A program made the position numbers and the translations under genes. Source: an uncultured Phocaeicola sp. (GTDB lineage Bacteria > Bacteroidota > Bacteroidia > Bacteroidales > Bacteroidaceae). Taken from it: a DNA stretch of 59,174 nt. The stretch covers positions 1 through 59,174 of the forward strand of contig CAUBDX010000019.1 in assembly GCA_958434805.1 (NCBI GenBank). Direction: 5' to 3'. The notes under the pieces are model-generated. The model did not search any database, was not told the origin of the DNA, and was given only the letters and a program-made list of their open reading frames with translations. Positions 36,301 to 44,266 of the stretch are shown here, piece by piece (position 1 is the first letter of the stretch; each line of letters starts with the position of its first letter).

Positions 36301-37620
36301 GATGGCATTGCGTAATTGAATACATTTGCGGAACAAACTTTCATCGAAGTGCTCAATCATGAGTCCGTCTGTATATTTTGAATAAAGCAGAAACGTTTGT
36401 AAGTCTTGGGTTTTCTTTCCGAAATTATATGCCAATACACCCTGATAAAGCATCATCTGGATGAAATGTTCCTCACGGTGGCGACGATTGCGTTCATCTC
36501 GTTTTCCGGCTTTTTGCTCGATGAGTACGCTAAAGTCTTTTTGGAGCATGTCCACACGTCCCTGCAATCCGAGTTGTTCACAAATGAAAGAAGCCTCAAG
36601 CAGATTCTTTTTTTTGTCGAATGCTTGAATGTTATGGGGGAGAATATTATGGATGAAACTCCGGATATGAGCCATTTGTGTTTGCGCTTGCGAATGAAAA
36701 TCGTTTGGCAGCGGGCAAGTACAGAAATCAAGCGCATAGGTAGCAAAAAACTTTTTTATTGATTTCGCATAAGTTACGGGCTCGTTGCTTCGTTCGTTTA
36801 TATAATCATCAAGGAACTGGCTGGCAAGATTACCCAGCAGGATAGGTGCTGTATTGGACTTGGGTTTCATTTTGTTGATGAAATAATTGAGCGGGCTGTG
36901 TCCGTATTCCCGGAAACAGGCAGCCAGTGAACTGATGTCAATGAGGTAATCTGGGTTGGTGATGATGAGTGAGGGAATGTAATGATTTTTTTCATCAATA
37001 TTGACTTCAAGCAAATTGATAGGCAGGTTCTCGGTCAATAGTTCTTTTATATAGAGCAAATCTCCGTTATATCCTCCTTTGCGGTAGTCTATAATGATAA
37101 AAGGATCTTCATCACAGTCGGTTGCCGCGAAAATATGTGTGTCATCCCAGCTGCTTACTGACGCTCTTAGATAGGGGACACGTGAGCGTGCAGTTCCGGC
37201 ATATGGGCGGTTGGAATGCGGAATTTCGGGAAGAATGGATGCGGGAATATCTTCTTTAAAACCTAATGAAATAAAGCGGACCAATGCGCGTAAGTCATAT
37301 AGATATTCTTCCATATCAGGACAGAAGTCATTCCGCATCGCCTTATTGCAGTTGCGGCGCATGGTTTGGATGGCATATCGGTCTGACGGATTCATTTTGG
37401 CCTCCTTGCATACATAGTCGAGCCGCGAAAACAGGTTGGCAAATGAAAACGTGATATGGGTGGTCAATTCATGGCAAGCTTGTTCAAGCACTTTGTGAAG
37501 CAGGATGTATTTGGCTCTTATGTTTTTTAGGGAAGCAGTTGGCTTGTGATGAATTTTTTCAATCTGTCTGAATAAGTCAAATGACTGAAGCTGGATTCGG
37601 TTATTTGCAGAAGGAATCAT
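33358..37620 (-). CDS. Dna2-like nuclease-helicase with extra C-terminal Rossmann-like domain
   Basis: 1420 residues from the ATG at 37620; an ATG at 37656 is possible but almost abuts a palindrome. A Cas4/Dna2-type nuclease site is visible as GRVDML and, after it, IEQKAGK (E368-x-K370). Then comes a full SF1B helicase: Walker A GPPGTGKTS (~706-714), DEASQ (D827), GDYKQLPA, VERYQGSQRDVIIYS and VAITRARKQLLLTGN (~1090). The last ~250 residues resemble a Rossmann or methyltransferase-like fold (VFCDLSNEAGSSG, VDLTYVGVFASELM, PELIIFNLSNVFDRIS). It is a monocistronic candidate for DNA repair or phage defence. Confidence 0.85.
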   Translation of the reverse strand: MIPSANNRIQLQSFDLFRQIEKIHHKPTASLKNIRAKYILLHKVLEQACHELTTHITFSFANLFSRLDYVCKEAKMNPSDRYAIQTMRRNCNKAMRNDFCPDMEEYLYDLRALVRFISLGFKEDIPASILPEIPHSNRPYAGTARSRVPYLRASVSSWDDTHIFAATDCDEDPFIIIDYRKGGYNGDLLYIKELLTENLPINLLEVNIDEKNHYIPSLIITNPDYLIDISSLAACFREYGHSPLNYFINKMKPKSNTAPILLGNLASQFLDDYINERSNEPVTYAKSIKKFFATYALDFCTCPLPNDFHSQAQTQMAHIRSFIHNILPHNIQAFDKKKNLLEASFICEQLGLQGRVDMLQKDFSVLIEQKAGKRDERNRRHREEHFIQMMLYQGVLAYNFGKKTQDLQTFLLYSKYTDGLMIEHFDESLFRKCIQLRNAIVSNEIALSEGAIASFTENLSTDLLNEFQVHNKLWTDFQEPELQQTIDTLKRCTPLERAYFQRFFTFVSKEQLLNKTGGRNDAAKGFAGTWHTPLNEKIEAGNILIGLTISNKQKSGPGKGYDIIELKIPQQGEDFLPNFRTGDIIILYAYQDYPDLRRQILMKGNILDIQTEQITILLRNGQQNKDIIGGEDQTFAVEHDASDVSTTSAIRGLYAFLSACADRKELLLGQRTPSYNETKVLNRTYGERFDELILKEKQANDYFLLVGPPGTGKTSCALRYMVEEALSEENTSLLLLSYTNRAVDEICNMLVSSGIASHTPFIRMGHELSCDKRFIPFLLKNSLKDCPKLIDIRKKIDQTRIFVGTTTSFNNRLHLFNLKHFNLAIIDEASQILEPDLIGILSARHNTQNAIDKFILIGDYKQLPAISQQSAEEASVTDPLLQAIGLNDCRSSLFERLYKQSNERFRSILHKQGRMHPAIAEFPNNAFYYNEHLEPVPLPHQEEAYPYSCACEIQNNIDRLLTERRMVFIPAETPDNPNLSEKTNQNEARIVAKLLERIYRLASGTFSPYQTVGVIVPYRNQIAMIRKEISLTGIPELSEISIDTVERYQGSQRDVIIYSFTIQNFSQLNFLTSNTFQEEGFTIDRKLNVAITRARKQLLLTGNPEILGANLTFYKLMEYIRMNNGYIETTAEDFCRGQFTIPEYDAEWDLQDPIYTLPEHFSETFHMVFPTGETPEKTAAHREAVSYGRMDFSNPDSLVSSRIYQYNLYYMRKQYLAAQALFEACGTWLGNAIRNVSGRMVFCDLSNEAGSSGLAFTDMCRRFPHVDLTYVGVFASELMENTAQAFFQTKAYSHVYTHFYPRLQAVKSEFWSAHAIVPELIIFNLSNVFDRISTDEACSLALQINQLIHARPLNHYLLIYRDDAGTCASSHSYTTFCNRLSLSMKPLNPQMPLMGKFYYQKSEINAPSYREFLYEIRSNK

Positions 37621-37662
37621 ATTATCGTTGTGTCTTGGGAAAAAGCAGAAAGGCATATAGCG

Positions 37663-37702
37663 GAAAATCTGATAATCATCGGCCGATGCTTATCAGATTT
37701 TC
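37663..37702. repeat. 40-bp near-perfect palindrome upstream of the helicase gene
   Basis: Arms GAAAATCTGATAA / TTATCAGATTTTC enclose one T-C mismatch and the 12-bp palindrome CATCGGCCGATG. It lies after the lipoprotein gene and before the helicase gene, both on the minus strand. It may be the lipoprotein terminator (TTTTC lies within the 3' arm) or an operator. Confidence 0.75.
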
Positions 37703-37734
37703 ATATGGGTGATTAGGTTAAAATCGTTTTTTTG

Positions 37735-38550
37735 TTATTTTTTCTGTTGATTCAGGCTTTCAGAATCCGGTATCGGAGGTACTATTTTTAAGATACATGC
37801 CGCTTTGGTCAAGTTAGGGTATGTTGTCTTATAAACAGATGTAACATCTTCTTGTAATTCCATGGCAGTGATTACATCCTCCGGGTTTCGGGTAGTATAT
37901 AAATCATAGTTGCGCTGGATATTTCCCAGTGTCATGGAAAACTGGGTAAACGATTGTCCCTCATGTCCTTGCCATTCATCTCCCTGTATAAAAGTTCCTT
38001 TTAGTCCTTGGGGAGTGATAACCACTTCTCCTGCCGTTTCGTCGTCTTCTGTGTAGGTTAGAATATATTGGCTTCCAGAGCTTACCTGTGCATTATTTAT
38101 GATTGCCTTTTTTATTTTTTGTGCATCCTCCAGCGTCAAGGAGTTGCCTTGTACCGAAGCCTCAATGCCTGCGACTTCGAAAACTCGTTTGCGGTATTCG
38201 ATATCAACTATTAAAATATAGCTGTTTCTGCTCCGGTCGGTTATGATAATGTCACCTGAGTCGGGTATTTGAGAAACAGGGAGTATGGTAAGCGTATCTC
38301 CGTCATAATGAAAATTTACAACGTTCTTATTGGCAGCTTTGATGTGATAATCGCCACTTCCTCCATGGATAGTGAATGATTCTCCTTTGCTGAACGGAGT
38401 GATTGATAAATGATTATTCTGGTCAATAGGCATCTCTCCATTTTCTTCGGCATACGCTAAGGTGATAGGGGAATAGTTTTCATCACTGCATGAACTTATG
38501 GCAAAACAAGCCCATGTAAAAAAGCCTGCTATTAAATATCTTATATTCAT
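37735..38550 (-). CDS. Secreted lipoprotein, unknown function
   Basis: 271 residues. Signal peptide with lipobox ISSC at ~18-21. The N-terminal half is beta-rich (FTIHGGSGDYHIKAANKNVV), like a small bacterial Ig-like fold; the C-terminal half has LTLEDAQKIKKAIINN and beta strands. No catalytic motif. Likely exposed at the outer membrane or in the periplasm. Family not recognised. Confidence 0.75.
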   Translation of the reverse strand: MNIRYLIAGFFTWACFAISSCSDENYSPITLAYAEENGEMPIDQNNHLSITPFSKGESFTIHGGSGDYHIKAANKNVVNFHYDGDTLTILPVSQIPDSGDIIITDRSRNSYILIVDIEYRKRVFEVAGIEASVQGNSLTLEDAQKIKKAIINNAQVSSGSQYILTYTEDDETAGEVVITPQGLKGTFIQGDEWQGHEGQSFTQFSMTLGNIQRNYDLYTTRNPEDVITAMELQEDVTSVYKTTYPNLTKAACILKIVPPIPDSESLNQQKK

Positions 38551-38687
38551 TTGTCTGATTTGTTATTGTTAACCGCTTCAAATATACGATATTTTTTTGA
38601 TTTTTCAAGCTTTTAGTGGTTAAACGAGACTCGTAAGGAAGGTGGAAATTGTTGTTCTTTTTTCTGATGCCTGTGTGTTGGGATAAA

Positions 38688-38742
38688 AATAAAGGCATCA
38701 AAAAAACAAGGAAAATGTTATTTGATGCCTTTATTGTTTTTT
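38688..38742. terminator. Terminator of the L25-pth-S4 operon
   Basis: 15-bp perfect arms AATAAAGGCATCAAA / TTTGATGCCTTTATT with an 18-base loop. T-rich on both outer sides, so it can serve the S4 gene on the minus strand. Confidence 0.82.
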
Positions 38743-38760
38743 TGATTTGTATGTTTCAGT

Positions 38761-39201
38761 TCATGCTTCATCAGAGAAAGTTTCATCCTCTTCTTCGTCG
38801 TCGTCGAAGTCGAAATCATCTGTAAATTCAGGCATGAAAAACTCATCAAGGTCTCGGCGGTCTTTTTTAGTCGGTCGTCCTGTTCCGCGGGCCCGGTCTA
38901 CAAAGCCGCTGATTTTGCTCATTTCCAGTAATTCATACTGATCGGGAGTCGTTACGTTTTCCATAACCTCGGGAACTAACTTGGCGCCAACCCGTTTTTC
39001 AATAGCCTGTAAAACTTTAAAAGAATAAGTAATCGGGGACTTCTTGACCTGAATAACATCGCCGGGCTTTACCGTTCTTGCAGGTTTAGCTTGTGCTCCG
39101 TTTATCGATACTCGTCCTTTCTTGCAGGCTTCAGCGGCAATGGTACGTGTCTTGTAGATACGAACCGCCCACATCCATTTGTCGATTCTTGCTTCAGGCA
39201 T
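38761..39201 (-). CDS. S4-domain RNA-binding protein, Hsp15-like
   Basis: 146 residues. The S4 domain is at the N-terminus: RIDKWMWAVRIYKTRTIAAEACKKGRVSING contains the R-x-D-x-W start of Hsp15. The protein ends in a strongly acidic tail (FDDDEEEDET). Hsp15 binds stalled 50S subunits with nascent chain. It follows pth after 3 bases, fitting a ribosome-rescue role. Confidence 0.9.
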   Translation of the reverse strand: MPEARIDKWMWAVRIYKTRTIAAEACKKGRVSINGAQAKPARTVKPGDVIQVKKSPITYSFKVLQAIEKRVGAKLVPEVMENVTTPDQYELLEMSKISGFVDRARGTGRPTKKDRRDLDEFFMPEFTDDFDFDDDEEEDETFSDEA

Positions 39202-39204
39202 AAT

Positions 39205-39768
39205 TTACTTGTTATTGAATTGGTTCATCGTTATGTTAAGACCTGCCAGACAGAAACTTTTGATGATATCTGTAGCCATTTCTAAGCGTTCTGGCATAAG
39301 TTGCATATCAGCTTCACCGAAATGTCCCAAAACAAAATCAATTTGTCCGCCTTTGGGAAAATCATTGCCGATGCCAAAACGAAGGCGCGCATAATTTTGC
39401 GTACCCAAAGTTGCAGCGATATGTTTTAACCCATTGTGTCCGGCGTCACTGCCTTTACCTTTCAGGCGCAAACTGCCGAAGGGGAGAGCAAGGTCATCTA
39501 CTATGATCAGAACATTTTCCAATGGAATCTTTTCCTGTTGCATCCAGTAGCGTACGGCGTTCCCGCTTAGGTTCATATACGTAGATGGTTTTAGCAAGAT
39601 TAGCTGTCTTCCTTTTACCGATAAAGAGGCGGTTGCTCCATAACGTCCGTCTTTAAAAACAATATTGGACGCCTTTGCAAGGGCGTCCAATACCATAAAT
39701 CCTATATTATGACGGGTATTCCGGTATTCTTCACCGATATTTCCCAGTCCTACAATCAAATATTTCAT
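39205..39768 (-). CDS. pth: Peptidyl-tRNA hydrolase
   Basis: 187 residues. [20 protein letters not shown] contains the catalytic His (H20); [25 protein letters not shown] and GHNGLKHI follow in family order. It cleaves peptidyl-tRNA released from ribosomes. Middle gene of the L25-pth-S4 operon. Confidence 0.96.
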   Translation of the reverse strand: MKYLIVGLGNIGEEYRNTRHNIGFMVLDALAKASNIVFKDGRYGATASLSVKGRQLILLKPSTYMNLSGNAVRYWMQQEKIPLENVLIIVDDLALPFGSLRLKGKGSDAGHNGLKHIAATLGTQNYARLRFGIGNDFPKGGQIDFVLGHFGEADMQLMPERLEMATDIIKSFCLAGLNITMNQFNNK

Positions 39769-39804
39769 TGAAGGGATTTGTGTGTTGTTAAGTTACTGAC
39801 TTGA

Positions 39805-40401
39805 TTATTTACCTGCAGCAGCTTGAGCACCACGAGCAGCACGAGTCAATTTAACTGCACATACTACAGCTTCTTTTGCGTTCAGGATTTCCAAACCTTC
39901 ATAGCTCAATTCGCCCACTTTGATGGTTTTTCCAAGACCCAAGTTAGTAACGTTTACAATCAAACGTTCAGGGATAGCGCTATACAAAGCTTTTACTTTC
40001 AGTTTACGCATTTGCAGAGCCAATTTACCACCGGCTTTAACACCTTCAGCCAAACCTTCCATCTGAACAGGAACTTCCATTACGATTGGGTTTTCTTCGT
40101 TGATCTGCAAGAAGTCTACGTGTAAGATTGCGTCAGTTACAGGGTGGAACTGGATATCTTTCATGATAGCGTTTACTACTTTGCCATCGATGTTCAAATC
40201 TACAACGTAGATGTGCGGTGTGTATACCAATTTACGCAAACCATCTACAGTCACTGTGAAGTGAGTTGCAACTTGGTTGCCGTTTTCATCTTTCTGCATT
40301 CCGTACAATACACAAGGAACGCTGTTGTTTTTACGCAAGCTGTGAGTAGCTTTTTTTCCGGTTTCAGTTCTCAAAGAACCTACGATTTCAATTGATTTCA
40401 T
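39805..40401 (-). CDS. rplY: 50S ribosomal protein L25/Ctc
   Basis: 198 residues, the long TL5/Ctc form. The N-terminal 5S-rRNA-binding domain has RTETGKKATHSLRKNNSVP, and the C-terminal beta domain starts at PIVMEVPVQMEGLAEGVKAGG. First gene of the operon; its leader carries a tandem 11-base repeat. Confidence 0.95.
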   Translation of the reverse strand: MKSIEIVGSLRTETGKKATHSLRKNNSVPCVLYGMQKDENGNQVATHFTVTVDGLRKLVYTPHIYVVDLNIDGKVVNAIMKDIQFHPVTDAILHVDFLQINEENPIVMEVPVQMEGLAEGVKAGGKLALQMRKLKVKALYSAIPERLIVNVTNLGLGKTIKVGELSYEGLEILNAKEAVVCAVKLTRAARGAQAAAGK

Positions 40402-40457
40402 TTCTTAAAATTTTTGTGTTACTCTAAATTAAGTATATTGTTTTTGCTTAATTCGCC

Positions 40458-40485
40458 ATCACACGATGTGGTATATCACACGATG
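40458..40485. repeat. Two direct repeats in the L25 leader
   Basis: ATCACACGATG occurs at 40458-40468 and 40475-40485 (17-base period). On the transcribed minus strand these read CATCGTGTGAT twice, between the promoter and the rplY start. Confidence 0.7.
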
Positions 40486-40502
40486 AGCTTAAAAAAGCGG
40501 TG

Positions 40503-40534
40503 CAAAGGTAGGAAATTTCTTTTATTTTACCAAA
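40503..40534 (-). promoter_or_regulatory. Promoter of rplY-pth-S4
   Basis: Minus-strand -33 TTTG (40534-40531) and -7 TACCTTTG (40510-40503), spacing 20, a perfect consensus. Start near 40496 and a leader of about 95 bases. Confidence 0.85.
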
Positions 40535-40542
40535 TTACTTTA

Positions 40543-40917
40543 TTAGAAATCAATGTCTATCTTTATTTCATCTGCATTTAATGGCGTTTCCTCTCTGCCT
40601 GTTTCTAAATTTCTTCCGTCTTTGGCATATTCTTCCGGAGAGTTTTCTTTTATATATTGTATAGCCTGCTGCAGCCCGTTTGCAAATTTTTCAAAATCTT
40701 CTTTGTATAAAAAGATTTTGTGTTTTTCAAAGCTGACTTGCGAATCATTTCCTTCTTCCGATATGACTTTTTTACTTTCTGTAATGGCAAGATACATTTC
40801 ATTTTTCCGGCTCTTCTTGACATCAAGATAGTAAATGCGTTTGCCTGCTTTTATTGCTTTTGAAAAGATAATTTCTTTGTCGTTTTCTAAATGATTTTTC
40901 TTTGTCTGCTCTTCCAT
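40543..40917 (-). CDS. DUF3276 PUR-alpha-like nucleic-acid-binding protein
   Basis: 124 residues from the ATG at 40917; upstream in-frame codons lack the conserved start. IFSKAIKAGKRIYYLDVKKSRKNEMYLAITESKK and KHKIFLYKEDFEKFANGLQQAI match the single PUR repeat of Bacteroidetes and spirochaete Pur-alpha. It binds single-stranded DNA or RNA as a dimer. Confidence 0.88.
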   Translation of the reverse strand: MEEQTKKNHLENDKEIIFSKAIKAGKRIYYLDVKKSRKNEMYLAITESKKVISEEGNDSQVSFEKHKIFLYKEDFEKFANGLQQAIQYIKENSPEEYAKDGRNLETGREETPLNADEIKIDIDF

Positions 40918-40972
40918 AATCTCTATTGCTTTGTAGTCTTTAATAAAGTTGAAATTAAATATACGCCTCAAA

Positions 40973-41000
40973 TTTGCCTATTTTTTTTTGAATAGGCAAA
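40973..41000. repeat. Hairpin upstream of the DUF3276 gene
   Basis: 10-bp perfect arms TTTGCCTATT / AATAGGCAAA with a loop of seven T and one G. On the minus strand the loop is C(A)7. Within the presumed leader or promoter of the PUR gene. Confidence 0.6.
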
Positions 41001-41281
41001 AGAAACGGCCAAAGAAAATGCTAAGTTTTTTTGAGGGGGCTTCACTCATAGGGTAAAATGGGATTTGAAGCAGGGAACCGGGCTTTTCAAAGCATAGGGA
41101 AGATATAGATAAATGTTACGCATGGCCGGGGAAAAATGGAAGAAAGGGGGCTGCCTGTCGGCTTAGCTGAAGTGCTATTTGAAAAATAGTATAAAAATAG
41201 AGAAAAAAGCGTCGGTTCATGTAGCATATATGAATGATTTTTCTTACTTTTGCACCGCAAATTTATGTTATAATTACAGAT
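41001..41281. other. Divergent intergenic region DUF3276 / nusB
   Basis: About 280 bases, purine-rich with runs such as GAGGGGGC. No gene seen. TACTTTTG at 41245-41252 is the nusB -7 box. Confidence 0.6.
41245..41252 (+). promoter_or_regulatory. -7 box of the nusB operon
   Basis: TACTTTTG followed by GCACCGC, 29 bases before the ATG at 41282. It rules out an upstream start in the same frame near 41234. -33 not clear. Confidence 0.6.
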
Positions 41282-42208
41282 ATGATAAACAGAGTTCTTA
41301 TTCGTCTTAAGATAGTTCAGATAATCTATGCTTATTATCAGAATGGTGGAAAAAATTTGGATACTGCAGAAAAAGAGTTGTTCTTCAGCTTGTCCAAGGC
41401 ATACGATTTATATAACTATCTGCTTCTTTTAATGGTTGAGATAACTAAGTATGCAAGTAAACGCATTGATGCCGGAAAAAACAAACTTGCTCCGTCAAAA
41501 GAAGAGTTGTCCCCTAATACTAAATTTGTAGATAACCGTTTTATTGCGCAGCTGGAAATAAATACTCAGCTCAATGAGTTTGCTTCTACGCAGAAGAAAA
41601 CGTGGGAAAATGAACCGGAAATCATAAAGTCGCTTTGCGAACAGATTATGCAGAGTGATATTTACAAAGAATATATGGCGAGTGAAACATCTTCTTATGA
41701 GGAAGATCGTGAATTGTGGAGAAAACTTTACAAGAAGATTATATTTAACAATGTCGCTTTAGATGAAGTTCTGGAAGAACAAAGTCTGTACTGGAACGAC
41801 GATAAAGAAATTGTAGATACTTTCGTTTTGAAGACCATCAAGCGCTTTACTCCTGAAACCGGCGAAAAACAAGAACTGCTTCCGGAATTTAAAGATGAAG
41901 AAGATCAGGACTTTGCCCGTCGCTTGTTCCGTCGTTCTATTTTGAATGCAGATTATTACCGTCATTTAATCAGTGAAAATTCCAGAAACTGGGACTTGAA
42001 CCGTGTAGCTGTGATGGATGTTGTGATTATGCAGATTGCATTGGCTGAAATTTTAAGCTTTCCGAATATCCCGGTTAACGTGTCACTGAATGAATACGTT
42101 GAAATAGCTAAGTTATACAGCACTCCTAAAAGTGGAGGTTTTATTAATGGAACATTAGATGGAATTGTTAATCAATTAAAAAAGGAAAACAAGTTGACTA
42201 AAAATTAA
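41282..42208 (+). CDS. nusB: Transcription antitermination protein NusB, long form
   Basis: 308 residues, roughly twice E. coli NusB. The start is fixed by the promoter just upstream. The N-terminal ~190 residues are a helical Bacteroidetes extension (INRVLIRLKIVQIIYAYYQ). The canonical NusB core is at ~195-300, ending LNEYVEIAKLYSTPKSGGFINGTLD. It binds boxA RNA with S10 in rRNA antitermination. First gene of nusB-yajC-ybbR-coaE. Confidence 0.92.
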   Translation: MINRVLIRLKIVQIIYAYYQNGGKNLDTAEKELFFSLSKAYDLYNYLLLLMVEITKYASKRIDAGKNKLAPSKEELSPNTKFVDNRFIAQLEINTQLNEFASTQKKTWENEPEIIKSLCEQIMQSDIYKEYMASETSSYEEDRELWRKLYKKIIFNNVALDEVLEEQSLYWNDDKEIVDTFVLKTIKRFTPETGEKQELLPEFKDEEDQDFARRLFRRSILNADYYRHLISENSRNWDLNRVAVMDVVIMQIALAEILSFPNIPVNVSLNEYVEIAKLYSTPKSGGFINGTLDGIVNQLKKENKLTKN

Positions 42209-42215
42209 TATCTTT
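42208..42215 (+). promoter_or_regulatory. Possible internal -7 box before yajC
   Basis: TATCTTTG right at the nusB stop, 37 bases before the yajC ATG. No good -33. Confidence 0.4.
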
Positions 42216-42252
42216 GTCTCATTAAGTATTAATCAAATTTAAGAATTAACGT

Positions 42253-42561
42253 ATGAATTTATTGACTGTATTTTTGCAGGCTCAGGGTGGAGCAGATTAC
42301 TCTTTCCTGATAATGATGGTGCTGATTTTTGCTATCATGTACTTCTTTATGATTCGTCCTCAGAATAAGAAGCAGAAAGAAATAGCTAATTTCCGTAAAA
42401 ATCTGGAAGTAGGCCAGATGGTTATTACAGCTGGTGGTATTTATGGAAAAATCAAGGAAATAGAAGATAATGCTGTTGTGGTTGAAATTGCATCGAGCGT
42501 AAAAATTAAAGTAGATAAGAACTCAATCTACCCAGATGCTCAAGCTAATCAAACTAAATAA
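42253..42561 (+). CDS. yajC: Preprotein translocase accessory subunit YajC
   Basis: 102 residues. One membrane helix (FLIMMVLIFAIMYFFMIRPQ) followed by NKKQKEIANFRKNLEVGQMVITAGGIYGKI, the family signature. Accessory to SecDF. Confidence 0.95.
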   Translation: MNLLTVFLQAQGGADYSFLIMMVLIFAIMYFFMIRPQNKKQKEIANFRKNLEVGQMVITAGGIYGKIKEIEDNAVVVEIASSVKIKVDKNSIYPDAQANQTK

Positions 42562-42566
42562 AACGT

Positions 42567-43592
42567 ATGATTATGTTCGATAGAAAGAACATAAGAAGAT
42601 CTTATTTGATAGGAATCCGGGAAATCAGAAATTTTCTGCTCAGTGATAAGAGCAGAGAATTTTTGGTTTTCTTGTTTTTTGTGTTCGTCTCTTTTTGCTT
42701 TTGGTTATTACAGACTCTGAATGATACGTATCAAACCGAGTTTAAAATGCCGATTCGTTTGCGTAATATACCCAAGGAGGTGGTTGTAACTTCTGAACTT
42801 CCAGACGATATACGGGTGAATGTGGAAGATCGGGGAACCGTATTGCTTAATTATATGTTAGGGAAAACTTTTTTTCCGGTATCCTTCGATTTCCAAGACT
42901 ATCAAGGAATGGGAGAACATGTGCTTATTTCGCCTTCAGATGTAATTAAGAAAGTGTCGGCGCAGTTGAATACTACAACTAAGCTTTTGTCAGTATACCC
43001 TGATACGCTCGATTTTATTTACACACAGGGAAAAGCAAAGAAGATACCTGTTGCGGTTAGTGGACAGATTACTGCAGGTCGTCAATATTACATTTCAAAT
43101 GTAAAGCTTTCTCCTGATTCGGTTATGGTCTATGCTCCCGATGAGGTATTAAATTCGTTGACAACGATTTATACGCAGCCGTTAGTTCAGGAGAATATTA
43201 CAGATACGGTAAAGACATCTGTCCGTCTGCAGAAAATAAAAGGGGCGAAGTTTTCTCCGTCTTCTGCCAATGTGACGGTATGTGTAGATATGTATTCAGA
43301 AAAAACCTTGGAGATTCCGGTCGTAGGACTTAACTTTCCGGCTGGAAAAGTTTTGCGGACTTTTCCCTCAAAGGTGCAGGTTACTTTTCAGGTGGGGTTG
43401 AAAGATTTTAAGTCGGTTACAGAAAAAGATTTTTTTATAGCTGTTTCTTATGAAGATCTGAAGGATAGCAAAAGCGACAAGACAAAGGTTTCTCTTCGCA
43501 GCACCCCTGATTGTGTAAGCCATGTACGTATCCTGCCTAATACAGTGGATTTTCTGATAGAACAACAAGCCGTTGAAGCCAATTTTCAGTGA
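42567..43592 (+). CDS. YbbR-like domain protein (CdaR family)
   Basis: 341 residues. One N-terminal helix (~32-50, FLVFLFFVFVSFCFWLLQ), then an extracytoplasmic part with YbbR-like repeats (EVVVTSELPDDIRVNVEDRG, PVAVSGQITAGRQYYISNVK). In Firmicutes CdaR regulates the cyclic-di-AMP synthase CdaA; no diadenylate cyclase is adjacent here. It ends at the start of coaE. Confidence 0.85.
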   Translation: MIMFDRKNIRRSYLIGIREIRNFLLSDKSREFLVFLFFVFVSFCFWLLQTLNDTYQTEFKMPIRLRNIPKEVVVTSELPDDIRVNVEDRGTVLLNYMLGKTFFPVSFDFQDYQGMGEHVLISPSDVIKKVSAQLNTTTKLLSVYPDTLDFIYTQGKAKKIPVAVSGQITAGRQYYISNVKLSPDSVMVYAPDEVLNSLTTIYTQPLVQENITDTVKTSVRLQKIKGAKFSPSSANVTVCVDMYSEKTLEIPVVGLNFPAGKVLRTFPSKVQVTFQVGLKDFKSVTEKDFFIAVSYEDLKDSKSDKTKVSLRSTPDCVSHVRILPNTVDFLIEQQAVEANFQ

Positions 43593-43594
43593 AG

Positions 43595-44194
43595 ATGATA
43601 AAGATAGGTATTACCGGAGGCATAGGCAGTGGTAAATCTTATGTGTCTTGTCTCCTGAAAGAAATGGGGATTGAAGTTTATGATACAGACAGTCGGGCCA
43701 AGCAACTGACTCTTTCTCATCCTTCCATCCGTAAAGGGCTGGTAGACTTATTAGGTGAGGAGGTTTATCAGGGTGATTGCTTAAATCGTTCTTTGATGGC
43801 TGAATATCTATTTGCCTGTCCCGAAAATGCAAAACGTATCAATGCGTTGATTCATCCTTGTGTATACGATGATTTCTGCCGATGGGCAGAAGATTCCCGG
43901 CATAGGGGACAGCGTATCGTAGCCATGGAGTGTGCCATTCTCTTTGAAGCAGGATTTGAACATGCGGTCGATGTTGTCTGGATGGTTTCAGCCCCTTTGG
44001 AAGTGCGTTTGCGCCGGGCTATGGAGCGTGATCATGCATCAGAAGAACAAATTCGTGCACGGATTACAGCTCAGATGGACGATCGGGATAAATGTGAACG
44101 GGCTGATTTTGTAATTCTCAATGACGGGGTCTGTGAGGTGAAGCCTCAGTTAGAAAAACTACTCCAGCAGCTAGAAGAGAGAAAACATTTATGA
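43595..44194 (+). CDS. coaE: Dephospho-CoA kinase
   Basis: 199 residues from the ATG at 43595; a GTG two codons earlier overlaps the previous stop. P-loop GITGGIGSGKSYV, then YDTDSRAKQL with the base Asp, and the lid LRRAMERDHASEEQIRARI. It adds the 3'-phosphate in the last step of CoA synthesis. Confidence 0.95.
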   Translation: MIKIGITGGIGSGKSYVSCLLKEMGIEVYDTDSRAKQLTLSHPSIRKGLVDLLGEEVYQGDCLNRSLMAEYLFACPENAKRINALIHPCVYDDFCRWAEDSRHRGQRIVAMECAILFEAGFEHAVDVVWMVSAPLEVRLRRAMERDHASEEQIRARITAQMDDRDKCERADFVILNDGVCEVKPQLEKLLQQLEERKHL

Positions 44195-44198
44195 TAGC

Positions 44199-44229
44199 TT
44201 GTGTATTTCATTGTTGAATTGTATTTTTG
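44199..44229 (+). promoter_or_regulatory. Promoter of the DUF5606 gene
   Basis: -33 TTG at 44199-44201 and -7 TATTTTTG at 44222-44229, spacing 20. The ATG is 37 bases downstream. Confidence 0.65.
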
Positions 44230-44266
44230 TTCTCTGAATTATTAACTCAAATTTAATAAACTTATT

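Noticed and set aside
33358..37620. Cas protein or CRISPR-linked nuclease
   Set aside because: The nuclease domain is Cas4-like, but no repeat-spacer array or other cas gene is in the window.
38561..38760. Gene between the lipoprotein and the S4 gene
   Set aside because: Short open frames there are out of context and the space is filled by a terminator and a promoter-like A/T-rich stretch.
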